Shown here piece by piece: positions 22,706-33,496 of a DNA stretch of 64,000 nt. The stretch is from Volutella citrinella. Taxonomy: Eukaryota; Ascomycota; Sordariomycetes; Hypocreales; Nectriaceae. The DNA lies in the NCBI GenBank assembly GCA_034401135.1, contig JAWZSP010000009.1:1550001-1614000 (forward strand). Reading direction: 5' to 3'. A program made the translations under genes and the position numbers. A model generated the notes under the pieces. That model did no database searches and was not told the DNA's origin. It saw only the letters and a program-made list of their open reading frames with translations. Numbering within the stretch: the first letter of the stretch is position 1; each line of letters begins with the position of its first letter.

Positions 22706-24514
22706 ATGAGGTTTACGTCTCGCATCCCATTGTCAGTCCTACTAGGCGCCACCATCTCAGAAGCGGTGCCCCATCACATCAACCCAAGGAATGAGTCCTC
22801 TGGGCTAAATTGGGCGCCGTGTAATCTTGACTTCAACAAGGCGACAAAAGCCAAGATCAAGACGCCGATTGATTGCGCGACCCTCGAAGTACCTCTGGAC
22901 TACACAAACCCAGACTCGAAGCCATTGGAATTGCAATTAGTCAGGGTAAAAGCTACTAACAAGCCCTCAAAGAGCACCGTTATCTTCAACCCTGGAGGCC
23001 CGGGCGGCTCTGGAGTCGAAGAAGTTGCAACTCTGGGCCCGATGTACATGGAGTAGGTTTGTTCACATGGATGTTTCCACATGTGATGCTGACGAATATT
23101 GTAGAACAGTTGGAGGAAGTTATGATATTGTTGGCTTTGATCCTCGGTAGGTTCGTTCGTGTTTCTGGGCGAAATTCATTACTGACACTGAGCAGCGGCG
23201 TTGGCAGGACGATTCCGTTCGTTTGCAACATGTCTTCTGGAGCTGAGAGCTCAGCCCCCTTAGCTCGTCGAGGCAACAGCAGCACCGTACCCCAGACAGA
23301 TACATGGCATTGGCTCAACTCGAAAGCATGGAAGGACGCTACCGTATTTGCCGAGGCCTGCGCCGAGTCTGCCAAGGACACCAACCGCTTCCTGGGAACC
23401 TCGTTTGTGGCGCGCGATCTCCTCAACATTGTCGATGCTCTCAAAGAGGACGGACTGCTCAGGTTCTGGGGGCGCTCGTACAGCACCGTGCTCGCCCAGA
23501 CCTTTGCCGCCATGTTCCCGGATCGCGTTGGTCGTATCGTCTTGGACAGTGTTGTGCGCCCCAGCGACTATTGGTCTGGGACGTGGTTCAGCTCCATGCG
23601 TGACTCGGAAGCCGCTCTCGACAACTTCTTGAGGGAGTGTATCAAGGCAGGTCCCGAGATCTGCAGCCTCGCCAACTTCACCGGCAAAGCGACGACCACG
23701 GAAAGCCTGAAGAGGGTTTTGGCCGAAGGGTTCCAGGACCTCATCGACAACCCGATTACACTTCCAGAAGATTTCCCCCCTGATCGCTGGTACCAGCCTG
23801 GCGGGCTGAGCCTCTACCAGCAGCTGAAGATGATCATCTTTGGATCCCTCTATCGCCCCGAGCAGTACTTTGGTCTCGAGGCGTTACTTAAAGTGACAAT
23901 GACTCGGAACTGGACGAGTCTCGTAACCGCCGAAGCGTCGCCTGATGGAGCACCCAGTCAGGAGACACCAGAGCCTGGATGGGATGCCGGGGTGGATGCG
24001 TTCCACGGGATTGCTTGCGCGGATGGATTTTTCCGTGCAAAGACGCCTGACGAGATGTATTCTCTGATCAAAGGCCAGGAAGCCGAGGGCGTCTTTGCCG
24101 ACGCCTTCACCCCACAGGTCTGGCCGTGCGCCCAGTGGAAGTACAGCTCGGCCGAGCGATACGAAGGCCACTTCTCCGGCATCAGGACGAATTTTCCAAT
24201 GCTGTTCATCAACGGGGCGTAGGATCCGATCACTCCTCTCAGTGCAGCCTGGGAGTCGTCTTCAGGATTTCTGGGATCCAGGCTGCTGGTGCACAAGGGA
24301 CACGGAGTAAGTTGTTTCAAAAGACGGAGATGGATGCGAAGCTAACTGAGAGCAGCATGGAGTCATGAACCATCCCTCAAAATGCACAATTAAGGCTATT
24401 CGAAACTACTTTGAGAGTGGAATCCTTCCGACGCATGGAACTGTCTGCGAGCCTGACCAGACGGCCTTTGAAGTCGCCATCGAGGCTGTGGCCGCGCAGA
24501 AGGAGGCTCAGTAA
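22706..24514 (+). pseudogene. Secreted S33 (tripeptidyl aminopeptidase-like) hydrolase with in-frame TAG
   Basis: Exons 22706-23052, 23105-23146, 23196-24306 and 24356-24514; introns of 52, 49 and 49 bases with GTAGGT, GTAGGT and GTAAGT donors, all phase-consistent. The whole model is 552 codons. A signal peptide (MRFTSRIPLSVLLGATISEA) is followed by NPGGPGGSG, YDIVGFDPRGVGRTIPF and the nucleophile region WGRSYST, then a TAP-like C-terminal domain. At codon 472 the frame reads ATC AAC GGG GCG TAG GAT CCG ATC (24220-24222), exactly where relatives continue NGxxDPxTP. Beyond it the frame stays open and recognisable (GSRLLVHKGHG, then HGVMNHPS...GTVCEP) to a TAA at 24512. The stop would remove the catalytic Asp and His. 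The nucleophile elbow is also unusual (GRSYS rather than GxSYG). A CAG-to-TAG change would explain it, but a sequencing error is possible. Confidence 0.8.
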
Positions 24515-25244
24515 TTAACAGATGATGAAGGAGAAGAGATCACCGAGAATTCGAGTCATTGCGGTTTAAATAAGTGGTTGTATAACTGCGAGATGGTCTT
24601 GTTTCGGCAGAAGCTGAGGAAAGCTGGCTTGTGTTACTACCTTGAAGCCAAGACCCCGCATGGCCATCCTGGTATTGACACAGTTTCTGGGCTGGTTTTC
24701 AAAGGGTTTCTATGATTTCAGATAAATTCTGATGTACTATACCTACGCCTTTGGCCATGGCTACACGGTAAAGGGTCGCCGTTTTATCCTTCTCTCCAAG
24801 CTGGGAATTTCACGATATCCAACGATGGCGATGTCACTTTGTTGGGCCAAACCTTGATTTGCCAGTCATGCTGTATGACTTGCACTTTTCGACGTGCTTG
24901 ATGCACACACCAGACTCCCCAATTTCTTAACCCCTGTCGTCAGTAGGTGGTGGGGTAGAGTGCCGATGCCTCGGAAGCTAGCCTGTGGGATGTCCTCCCC
25001 GCCCCCTGCTACTGCGGGAGAAGCGGCCGGGATTGGCACAGATAAGAAGGTTGGCACTCGAATATGACCTGGGGGCATCTCAAGCCTCCAAGCCCGACAC
25101 CCTCCAGCCTTTTCTTCATGCACGGCTAGTTCATCGACACGGAATTGACCCCTTTTGGCTAAGCGGCTAGAAGCCATCGAGGCGTTGATACATTAACACA
25201 CTTAGAGCGCAGAATTGCCCCGGTCTGGCTAAGTGCTGCTAACC
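24515..25244. other. Intergenic region between peptidase and thioesterase genes
   Basis: About 730 bases without a supported gene. It contains the promoter of the thioesterase; no distinct site was recognised. Confidence 0.45.
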
Positions 25245-26358
25245 ATGTCTGAAAACTCCATTGGTGCCCTCGAGCATTGCTCGCCACTCGAGGCGATGCT
25301 CACGCTGACCGCAGCCTCGGACTATGGCCCAGTGAGTCCAGCCAGATTGAGCTACTTCGCGTCCTTTTCTTCGGCCGGGTGGTTGGATTGCTGATATCCG
25401 TCTTTACCAGGATGTATTTCGTAGTACCCGAGAGCTCTGGTTACCTCCTGGAGGCCGGGGTGTCTTTGGCGGGTGAGCATATATGCAGCCGCTTACACAT
25501 GGTGATGCTGACTGGGTCTTCCAGGGTCCCTATCGCTCACTGCCTTTATGCAGCCAGCCAGACAGTATCTGCAGATTTTGTCGTCCACTCTACCCACTGT
25601 CATTTTTTAGTTTCCGGAGATACCACTATCCCAATCACGTACTCCGTTACTCGAGTTCGAGACGGCAAATCATTTGCCACCCGCTCGGTAGTGGCATCCC
25701 AACAAGGACGTGACATCTTTATGAGTACTATTGCGTTTGCTCGCCGAGTGCCTCCGTCTCAGACCGTCCTGAGCCATTCAGCAACTCCGCCGCTATGGGC
25801 ACAAGCACCGCATGACGATTACATGAATGCCGTCTCAGACCCTGATGTCTACAGACCGCACCTGTTGCCTGTCGGGATTGATCCGCCCAGCAGCCAGCCA
25901 CAGAGCAAGCGGGTTCGATCGTGGATCCGAGCGCCGAGACAATTGGGTTCAAACGACCCCACGATGCATCAAATTGTTTTCGCTTTCATGACAGATTGGA
26001 ACTTCATTGCTGGTGTACCTCTCGTCCACGGCTTGTGGAGGCTCCGGAAGCTCGAGCCGGACGAATCTCCTGTTGATGGCTCGGCCATCTCCATGATCTC
26101 TTCCCTGAATCACGTTATACACTTTCACGATGGTCTGAGAATACGGGCAGACGAGTGGGTTCTGTTTGAGATTGAGTCTCCGTGGTCTGGCAAAGGACGA
26201 GGGCTAGTCATTGGAAGGTTCTTTGCCAAAGACGGGACATTGCTGGCAACATGTACACAAGAGGTATGTGAAGAGTGGCAAGCAGTCATAATAAGCTAAT
26301 GTGACACCAGGGAGTAATTCGGTTGGATCAAGAAGGGGCGCACACTTCGAAGATGTAG
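25245..26358 (+). CDS. Peroxisomal acyl-CoA thioesterase (TesB/ACOT8 type)
   Basis: Hydrolyses acyl-CoA to free acid and CoA. Exons 25245-25331, 25411-25472, 25525-26263 and 26311-26358 give 311 residues; donors GTGAGT, GTGAGC and GTATGT, ends CCAG. The ATG at 25245 is the first in frame; a longer downstream frame opening at TTG 25277 is intron read-through. The double-hotdog pattern is clear: DVFRSTRELWLPPGGRGVFGG, HSTHCHFLVSGD, RSWIRAPRQLGSNDPTMHQIVFAF, then SLNHVIHFHD and DEWVLFEIESPWSGKGRG, ending CTQEGVIRL. The last three residues are SKM, a PTS1-like peroxisomal signal supplied by the last small exon. It sits just upstream of two CoA ligases on the same strand, so activation and release of the same acid pool is plausible. 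Confidence 0.9.
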
Positions 26359-26901
26359 CGTTCTTCACCATATGTGTTCCGTTTCGCGGCTTACTGCCTA
26401 CGGTACCCAATTCAGTACTCCACCTCCGTTTGAACATTCTTTTCGATCTGCTTTACGAAAAGTAGAAAATATTGGGTGTCGGTAGTGCCCAGGCAGAAAA
26501 CTGGACGGATGTAACCCGAGGTAGAAAGAGAGCCGGCTAGATTACGACGCGTCGAAGCCTTCATCATGGCCATTCTGCCAAGCAGATTATTTAAATGGAC
26601 GGCTTCTATAGCGATATTTTTTATGTAAGAAAATAAGTCTGTTCCATTATGTATCATAATTGTGCAATCATTCCATTAATCTTCATTCTACTTGCAACCA
26701 TCTGTCTTGCCGGCAGTGATGACATCGCGTTTCCCGATTTGGATGTGCCGAGGTTGAAATGATCTACCAGTGCAAAGATTCAGCCGACCTTGGCCACAGC
26801 CAATATTAAATATAATAGATTTCAAGGTATGGTTTCAAAGGTGGTTTTTTATTTCCTCCAAGCCTTATTGTTCTCCAAATTATATCTTCCCTTACTTCAA
26901 G
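26359..26901. other. Intergenic region upstream of the first CoA ligase
   Basis: About 540 bases, AT-rich around 26800-26830 (ATATTAAATATAATAG), which may be the promoter or TATA region. A frame extending upstream of 26902 adds 44 residues unlike the family and is not used. Confidence 0.45.
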
Positions 26902-28645
26902 ATGCCGATTCCGTCCAGGTGGACAACACCTCTCCCGAATGTGTCGTTGCACGAATGGGTATTCGGGTCCTGTTTTGGCTCGCTTCCAGATCGAAAAATC
27001 TATGTTGATTCAAACAACCCAGAAAAAAAGTTCTTGACCCTGTCCGACTACCGTCTGCTCTCTAAACGGGTGGCCCTGGGCTTGAAAAGGGCCGGGCTGC
27101 GACCAGGCGATACCGTCATGCTTCTGAGCGGCAGCACTCTGCAGTTCCCGTCCATATTCATGGGAATTCTCATGGCCGGTGGAATATTCACAGGTGCTAG
27201 CCCGGCTTTTGGCCCCAATGAGCTTGCCTACCAGCTTAAGGATAGCGGTGCCAAGGTCTTGATCGCGGGTAGCGCCCACATGGCCGTGGCTATCGAAGGC
27301 TCGTCCCTCGCTGGCCTTTCTCCAGCAAGCGTCTACAGTTTTGATGGTGATTTCAGCGCACCATACAGCTTTGCCGAGTCTGGTCCCAAACATTGGTCAG
27401 CTCTTCTGGCAGACGCCTCAGAAGCCGAGAAGTTCCAATGGTACAATCCACCAGATCCCGAAAAGGCCACCTGCTGCCTGAATTACAGCTCTGGAACGAC
27501 TGGTTTGCCCAAAGGCGTCGAGATATCACATTACTCTTATGTTGCAAATGGAGAATCGACAATCATGCTGAGCAAACTGGAAAAGAATTGGGAAGAGAAA
27601 CTCAACCGGAGTAAGTCGATTTGCTTTTTGCCATTGTATCACGCGGCGGCACAAACCATCTTCATCGCCAACAATCCCAAGATGGGGACGCTTTCGTACA
27701 TCATGCCGGAATATAACTTTGAGAAGCTTCTCCAGCACGTCCAGGACTTCCGCATAACTTACCTGAATACCGTTCCACCGATCATACTCTCTCTAGCGAA
27801 GAGTCCCCTCACATCAAAGTATGATTTGAGCAGCCTGGAAGAAATACTTTGTGGAACGGCTCCGTTAGCACCAGAGATTGCAGAGGAAGTCGAAAAGAAG
27901 CTGTGGCCGGATGGATCGTCCTTTATCCGACAGGGCTGGGGAATGACGGAGCTAACCTGTGCTGCTTCGCTATGGAGTCCCGATGACACGCACAAGTCAA
28001 TATCGGTTGGAGAAGTAGTCCCGAACGGAAGTTTGAAGATTATGGGTCAAGATGGTGAGGTCACAGAAGCAAGAAAACCTGGCGAGCTTTGGTTCTCCGG
28101 ACCGACTGTCATGAAAGGGTATTGGCAAAAGGAGGAGGCCACGGCGGAAATCATGGTTGATGAAAATGGAACCCGCTGGCTGAGAACCGGAGACATCGGA
28201 TACGTGGACAAGTATGGACCAGGGGCCAAGATCTTTCTGGTTGATCGAATGAAAGAGCTCATAAAGGTCCGCGGCTTCCAAGTCGCCCCAGCCGAACTCG
28301 AGGGGATACTGCTCGATCGGAGCGACGTGCTCGATGCAGGTGTAATTGGCGTCACCATCAATGGAGAGGAAGCTCCAAGGGCCTACATTGTGAAGAATTC
28401 GGATGCCACCGAGAAAGACATCCAGAGGTGGATCGAGGGACGGGTCGCAACGTACAAATGGCTGCGAGGTGGTGTTGTCTTTGTGGACAGCATCCCTCGA
28501 ATTCCGGTAAGCAGACTTCCTTCATTCTTGCTGGAGTGTTCTGGTGATTGACACGCAGCAGTCAGGGAAAATTGTGCGCCGGCTCCTCCGCGAGAGAGCC
28601 CAGAAAGAGCTGGGCCAGCCATCTTGGAAGGCGAAACTTGCGTGA
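26902..28645 (+). CDS. 4-coumarate-CoA ligase-like acyl-CoA synthetase, copy 1
   Basis: Activates a carboxylic acid to acyl-AMP and then acyl-CoA (ANL superfamily). Exons 26902-28506 and 28562-28645 give 562 residues. Start MPIPSRWTTPLPN matches the start of copy 2 (MTITSRWEEPIPN). Motifs: YSSGTTGLPKGVE (P-loop), FLPLYHAAAQ, GWGMTE, WLRTGDIGYVD, RMKELIKVRGFQVAPAELE, and the acceptor-lysine motif SGKIVRRLL placed at the start of the second exon. The intron (GTAAGC donor, GCAGCAG end) lies in the same place and phase as in copy 2. The C-terminus reads AKLA, one residue past a PTS1-like AKL, so peroxisomal import is uncertain. Copy 2 lies 795 bases downstream; both likely act with the upstream thioesterase. 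Substrate unknown. Confidence 0.9.
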
Positions 28646-29439
28646 TGGGCTGTGGTGTGTAGAGACCGACGCATACTAGCTATGGCTTGGTGTAGGTATG
28701 AACGTCTTGGGATATTCCCCTGCTGGTGTGTTGTTGTTGGTCTGGATTAGGTAATTTGGACAATGGGGCTACCTACATGTAAGCTTAGAATACAAGGTCT
28801 GTTACGACGCTGAAGGTCATGCTACCAGTAGAATCATGTCTGTGATCCAAAGTCCCAGAGCGTGAGATGCCCATGTTACCCTGTTGCTGCTGCTCGCAAA
28901 ATATTCCCCAAAAGGGTATCCAGTGCATCTGATGCAGCTGACGCTCTCGGTTCGGCATCGGAAATGAGCACCAGCCACGATTAGGGCCTTATGCCTTGGT
29001 ATTTCCGTCTGCTCGGGGTTCTCTACTGACACGCCCGGCAGACCGCCTCAGCTAAGGGTCAAAAGAGGATTTAGGGCCTGGCGCTACCCCGCCAGCAGGC
29101 GACACAATGGCCCCCAGCTGGCTTGCTAGGCGGGGCTACGCTTGGCACCCCAGAGCAACGGGTATGCGATCTGCGGAGAAAGCTAGATGCGGACGCTGGT
29201 GCCGAAGGTAAGGTCTGGGGGTGCAGCGGGAGCGGGGTTATGGTTTATACCGAGGCAATGGGGCCATACAGCTACCTATGAAATAATGAATCAGAGCAGC
29301 CATGATGGGCTGCTACTTTGGAGTACGCCCCCAACCATTTCTTGCATTGCTGCTTTTACTCAATCGTCACATCCCCTCCCTCCACCGCTTCCCCTAGGCA
29401 TCCTGTTCAGCCCGTGCAGGACGCATCATCGCCGCCAAC
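28646..29439. other. Intergenic region between the two CoA ligase genes
   Basis: About 800 bases with no supported gene. The long gap means the two ligases are separate transcription units. The last 100 bases are pyrimidine-rich, as in many fungal promoters near the start. Confidence 0.45.
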
Positions 29440-31183
29440 ATGACCATCACCTCGCGCTGGGAGGAGCCCATTCCCAATTGCTCTCTGCAGCAATGGATCT
29501 TCGGTTCGGCAAACGGCGCGCTGCCGGACTCCAAGATGTTCATGGACGCTGATCGCCCAGACACGCACTTCATCACCAGGGCCAGGTACAGGCTGCTGGC
29601 CAAGCAGATTGCCCTGGGTTTACTTGCCCGCGGCCTGAAGCCAGGCCAGCGAGTCCTGCTCTTCTCTGGAAACAATATTGCGTTTCCCTCCATCTTTCTT
29701 GGAATTCTCATGGCTGGGGGAATCTTCACAGGTGCGAACCCCGGCTACGTGGCGCGAGAGTTGGCCTACCAGCTCAACGACAGCGATGCGACCTTCATGA
29801 TCGCGGCCGAAGCCAGTATAGACGTTGCGCTTGAGGCTGCAAAGGCGGCGAACGTGCCCAAGGAGAACATATTCATCCTCGACACGACTCTCCCAGGCGT
29901 CGATGCGCCACCCAAGAACGCCGGGAATGGCCCTCACCACTGGACCAAGCTCTTGGCCCCGGAGGCGGAGGCCAGCAAGTGGGCGTGGACAGAGCCAGGG
30001 GATTCGCGGACTACGACTTGTTGTCTCAACTACTCCTCTGGAACAACGGGACTGCCCAAGGGCGTTGAAATCACCCATTCCAACTACGTCGCCAACTGCA
30101 CCGGTGTTGTGAAGCAGGCAGAGCTGGACGAGGGCTACGCAGCCGCTCTCAGCCGACAGAGAGGACTGTGTTTCCTGCCCCTTTACCACGCATACGCCCA
30201 GTCCTTCTTCGTTGCCAACTTTGCCAAGCAGGGAATCCCAGTCTACGTCATGCCCAAGTTCGACCTGGTCAAGTTCTTGAACCATATCCAGGAGTTCCGC
30301 ATCACTTATATCACTGCCGTGCCGCCCATCCTCGTCGGCCTGACAAAGCACCCCATCGCAAAGAAGTTTGACCTCAGCAGCGTCGAGAGTGTTGGTTGTG
30401 GAGCCGCTCCGCTCGGCAAGGACGTCGTCGCCGAGGTGGAACGCATGCTGCCTTATGAGGGCTTGTCGGTCAGGCAGGGTTGGGGCATGACAGAGGTCAC
30501 TTGCTCGGCCATGGGCTGGGATCCGAAGCGTGCGGGCAACGGAAGCTCCGTGGGTGAGCTCATGCCCAACTGCAACGCGCGACTGGTTGGTGAGGATGGC
30601 AAGGACATCACCTCTGCAAACGTACCCGGAGAACTATGGATCAGCGGCCCCACGGTCATGAGAGGCTACTGGAAGAAGCCGCAAGCCACTGCCGAGACTC
30701 TCGTCGTGGATGCCAATGGTACCAAATGGCTCCGTACCGGGGATGTTGCGTACGTTGATTCCTATGGACCCGGTGGTCTGTTCTTTATTGTCGACCGCAT
30801 CAAGGAATTGATCAAGGTCAAGGGCAACCAGGTGGCCCCCGCTGAACTGGAAGCCCTGCTGCTGGAGAGGCCAGATGTGTTGGATGTTGCTGTGATTGGC
30901 GTCACCATCGATGGCGAGGAGTTCCCTCGAGCTTACGTCGTGCGGGCTCCCGCGTCCAAGGCAACGGAAGCCGACATTGCAAAGTGGCTGGCAGAGCGAG
31001 TCGTTCGCCACAAGAGGCTGGCAGGCGGTGTTTCATTCATCGAGGCCATCCCCAAGAACCCGGTACATTCTATCTCGTGTGGTGCGTCATGCTCAAGCTA
31101 ATGAATTACAGTCTGGAAAGATTTTGAGGAAAGTCCTCCGAGAGAAGGCAAAGCAAGAGACTTCGCCAGCATCGAAGCTTTAA
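29440..31183 (+). CDS. Peroxisomal 4-coumarate-CoA ligase-like acyl-CoA synthetase, copy 2
   Basis: Same reaction type as copy 1. Exons 29440-31062 and 31112-31183 give 564 residues; intron of 49 bases with GTACAT donor and TACAG end. Motifs: YSSGTTGLPKGVE, FLPLYHAYAQSFF, GWGMTE, WLRTGDVAYVD, RIKELIKVKGNQVAPAELE and SGKILRKVL in the last exon. The C-terminal tripeptide is SKL, a canonical PTS1, so the enzyme should be peroxisomal. The two ligases match along their length and share intron position and phase, which indicates tandem duplication followed by considerable divergence. It ends convergently with the SQR-like gene. Aromatic or medium-chain acids are typical substrates of this family in fungi; the actual one is unknown. 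Confidence 0.92.
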
Positions 31184-31670
31184 GTCGGTCTTGGTGCCAG
31201 GCAGGTGGAGGGCTTTGGGTATGAATCTGGGAATCAATCCTTGAATAGAGAAGAATGTTATAGACTGACCCTATAGCCCTAATCTACAACCCCGAACAAC
31301 ATAACAGGAATGAGGAGCCGTGTATCATCGCCAGAGCGAGTGGATCTATGTAGAGTAGGTTTTGAATACATACTTGTAGATTCTAGAATGAGTTTGTCTG
31401 AGGGGTGTGCCCCGTTATGACATGGCATATCAGTTAGTTGCTCGCAATTGCCCAGGCTATCCAACCAGTCACGTCACTGTAATAATGAAACACAGGTATG
31501 CACCAAGACTTCAAGCACATGTATGAGAATGGTATCCATCTTGTCATTTTGGTAACTGTACTTCTAGACACAAAAGAAAACCTGATCAAGTCTAAAACGA
31601 CGGCTTTTTATCTCGTACAGCTGAGGCATCGCCCCATCTCCCCCACATTCCTATCCAACGCTCAAGCCAT
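31184..31670. other. Convergent 3' intergenic region
   Basis: About 490 bases between the stop codons of the second CoA ligase and the SQR-like gene. It holds both 3' UTRs; no further feature seen. Confidence 0.5.
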
Positions 31671-33032
31671 TTAGGCAATCCAGCCCTTGGGGCCTCCCCA
31701 GGTGCCCTTGACCAGGGAGTTATAGTAGACCCAGGGGAAGAAGTCCTTCTTCAGGTAGTAGAATGAACGGCGGGGGACCGACTGGTCGATGCTGAACAAG
31801 TTGTCAAACGTCTCCTGGGGCACGCCGCCGTACTTGAACTCGGCGAGCAGCACCTTGCCGTACTCGGTCAGGAGGGGGCACGAGGCGTAGCCGTCGTACT
31901 TGGCCTGGGGCTCCTTGGCGCCCTCCATGGACTCGAGGAGGTTCTGCACGAGGACGGGGGCCTGGGCGGTGATGGCGGCGGCAGTCTTGGAGTTGGGCAG
32001 GCTGGACGCGTCACCAGCGGACCAGACATTAGGGTATTTCTTGTGGCGGGTGGTGAAGTCGTCGACGTTGACGTATCCGGCCTCGTTGGCCAGGGCGCTC
32101 TGCTTGACAAAGGCGTGGGGGCCCATCTTGGGCGTGACGTGGAGCAGGTCGAACTTGCGGGTGACCGTCTCCTGGCCACTGGCGAAGACGGCCTTGTCGC
32201 CCTCGATGGCGACGAGGTCGTGCTGGAAAAGGCCCTCGACGCCGCGTTCCTTTCTTAGCTGCTCCAGGGTGGCGCTGTAGCGGGGCACGGCGAACATGGA
32301 GGGGAGGCCAGTGGCGAAGGTGATCTTGACGGGGGAGGAGGCCTTGCCGGCCTCGTACAGGCCGGCCTGCTTCCAGTAGTCAAGGCCGAGCCACATGATC
32401 TTCTGGGGAGCGCCGGCGCACTTGATGACGCCGGCGGGCTGGGTGAAGATGGCGGAGCCCTTGCGGAAGTTATCGATGGTGCGGAAGGCCTTGTCGCAGG
32501 TGTCGTATCCGTAGATGGACGACACAGTGGAGTGGCGGTCGGCGAGGGCGTCGGACAGGCCCTTGACGCTGTCCCAGTAGATTTGGACTCCGGGGACGAC
32601 GACGAGCTGGTCGTAGCTGAGCTTGTCGCCGTTGGCGAGGGTGATTGAGTTGTCCTCGGGCGCAAAGGCCTTGACGCCGTCGTTGTAGAACTTGAGCTTG
32701 TCGTCAATCAGGCTCTTGAGCGGGCGTCGCAGCTCCTCCTTGTCCTTGAGGCCGCCGCCGACCAGCGTCCAGCCGGGCTGGTAGTGGTGCCACTCGGCGG
32801 GATCAACCACGGCGACGTCGTCCTGCGCGAACTTGCCGGAGCGCAGGAGCTGGTGGCTGATGGACAGACCAGCGGTGCCGCCGCCAATGACGACGACCTT
32901 GTGGGCGCGGCCGACGCTGGCGGGGGCTGGAGTGGTCGTCGTGACCGGCGTCGTCGTGACCGTCGCGAAGCCTCGAGAGGCGGCGGCGAGCTTCGCGGCG
33001 CGAGCGGCCATGGTCAGACGGCTGCGAAACAT
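31671..33032 (-). CDS. Mitochondrial sulfide:quinone oxidoreductase-like flavoprotein
   Basis: A single exon of 453 residues. The N-terminus (MFRSRLTMAARAAKLAAASRGFATV) is rich in Arg/Ala and acidic-free, a mitochondrial presequence. The FAD motif VVVIGGGTAGLSISHQL (about residue 46) and EWHHYQPGWTLVGGG are typical of SQR/Hmt2 proteins, as are IKCAGAPQKIMWLGLDYW, FDLLHVTPKMGPHAFV and GDASSLPNSKTAAAI. SQRs pass electrons from H2S to ubiquinone and detoxify sulfide. One catalytic Cys is retained (KCAG), but the position following GD in the second motif, a Cys in the human enzyme (GDC), is Ala here. So either the redox pair differs or the protein is a relative with another job. Alternative name: FAD-dependent pyridine nucleotide-disulfide oxidoreductase-like. 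Confidence 0.85.
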   Translation of the reverse strand: MFRSRLTMAARAAKLAAASRGFATVTTTPVTTTTPAPASVGRAHKVVVIGGGTAGLSISHQLLRSGKFAQDDVAVVDPAEWHHYQPGWTLVGGGLKDKEELRRPLKSLIDDKLKFYNDGVKAFAPEDNSITLANGDKLSYDQLVVVPGVQIYWDSVKGLSDALADRHSTVSSIYGYDTCDKAFRTIDNFRKGSAIFTQPAGVIKCAGAPQKIMWLGLDYWKQAGLYEAGKASSPVKITFATGLPSMFAVPRYSATLEQLRKERGVEGLFQHDLVAIEGDKAVFASGQETVTRKFDLLHVTPKMGPHAFVKQSALANEAGYVNVDDFTTRHKKYPNVWSAGDASSLPNSKTAAAITAQAPVLVQNLLESMEGAKEPQAKYDGYASCPLLTEYGKVLLAEFKYGGVPQETFDNLFSIDQSVPRRSFYYLKKDFFPWVYYNSLVKGTWGGPKGWIA

Positions 33033-33496
33033 GGTTCACGCGGGCGATTGGGGTGCAGACGAGGCAATTGGAGTTTTTTGGAGACTGCTGGAGCTGGCAA
33101 GAGCTTGCGCGCCAGCAAAACCCGTTGCTCCCCCATGCGCTTTCTTCACGCAGCCCAGGGCAATGGCGCGATGGCGCGATGGCGCAATCGCAGAGCTCTG
33201 CCGTGACTAAGCTGAAAACTGCATTCGGCCTCCAGCGGCGGATGCGGCCCTATCTTGAATCAACAAAAAATGCCAGTAGTCCAGTTAGCGTGCTAGCTGC
33301 GGCCATCGGGGTCGTCGCTCCCGGAAGTCGGCCGGGTCCAGCCCAGCTTCAGCTTCCGCTTCCGTTTAATCGACACCGAGCCCATGAACCATCAATCAAT
33401 CTGAACCATCCATCAATCAATCCAGCAAGCCAACCCCTGGCGGTTCCTGAAAAATTAACTACATGCGGCTCTCCTCTATGGGTCTCCTATGCAGCC
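33033..33496. other. Intergenic region between SQR-like promoter and GH3 3' end
   Basis: About 460 bases. Just upstream of the SQR-like start, at 33164-33185, the phrase ATGGCGCG is repeated in short imperfect tandem. Near 33390-33425 there is a short repeated CATCAATCAATC pattern. No gene. Confidence 0.45.

Noticed and set aside
7500..31183. Canonical secondary-metabolite cluster with PKS or NRPS core
   Set aside because: No ketosynthase, adenylation/condensation megasynthase or terpene synthase motif was seen; only tailoring-type genes.
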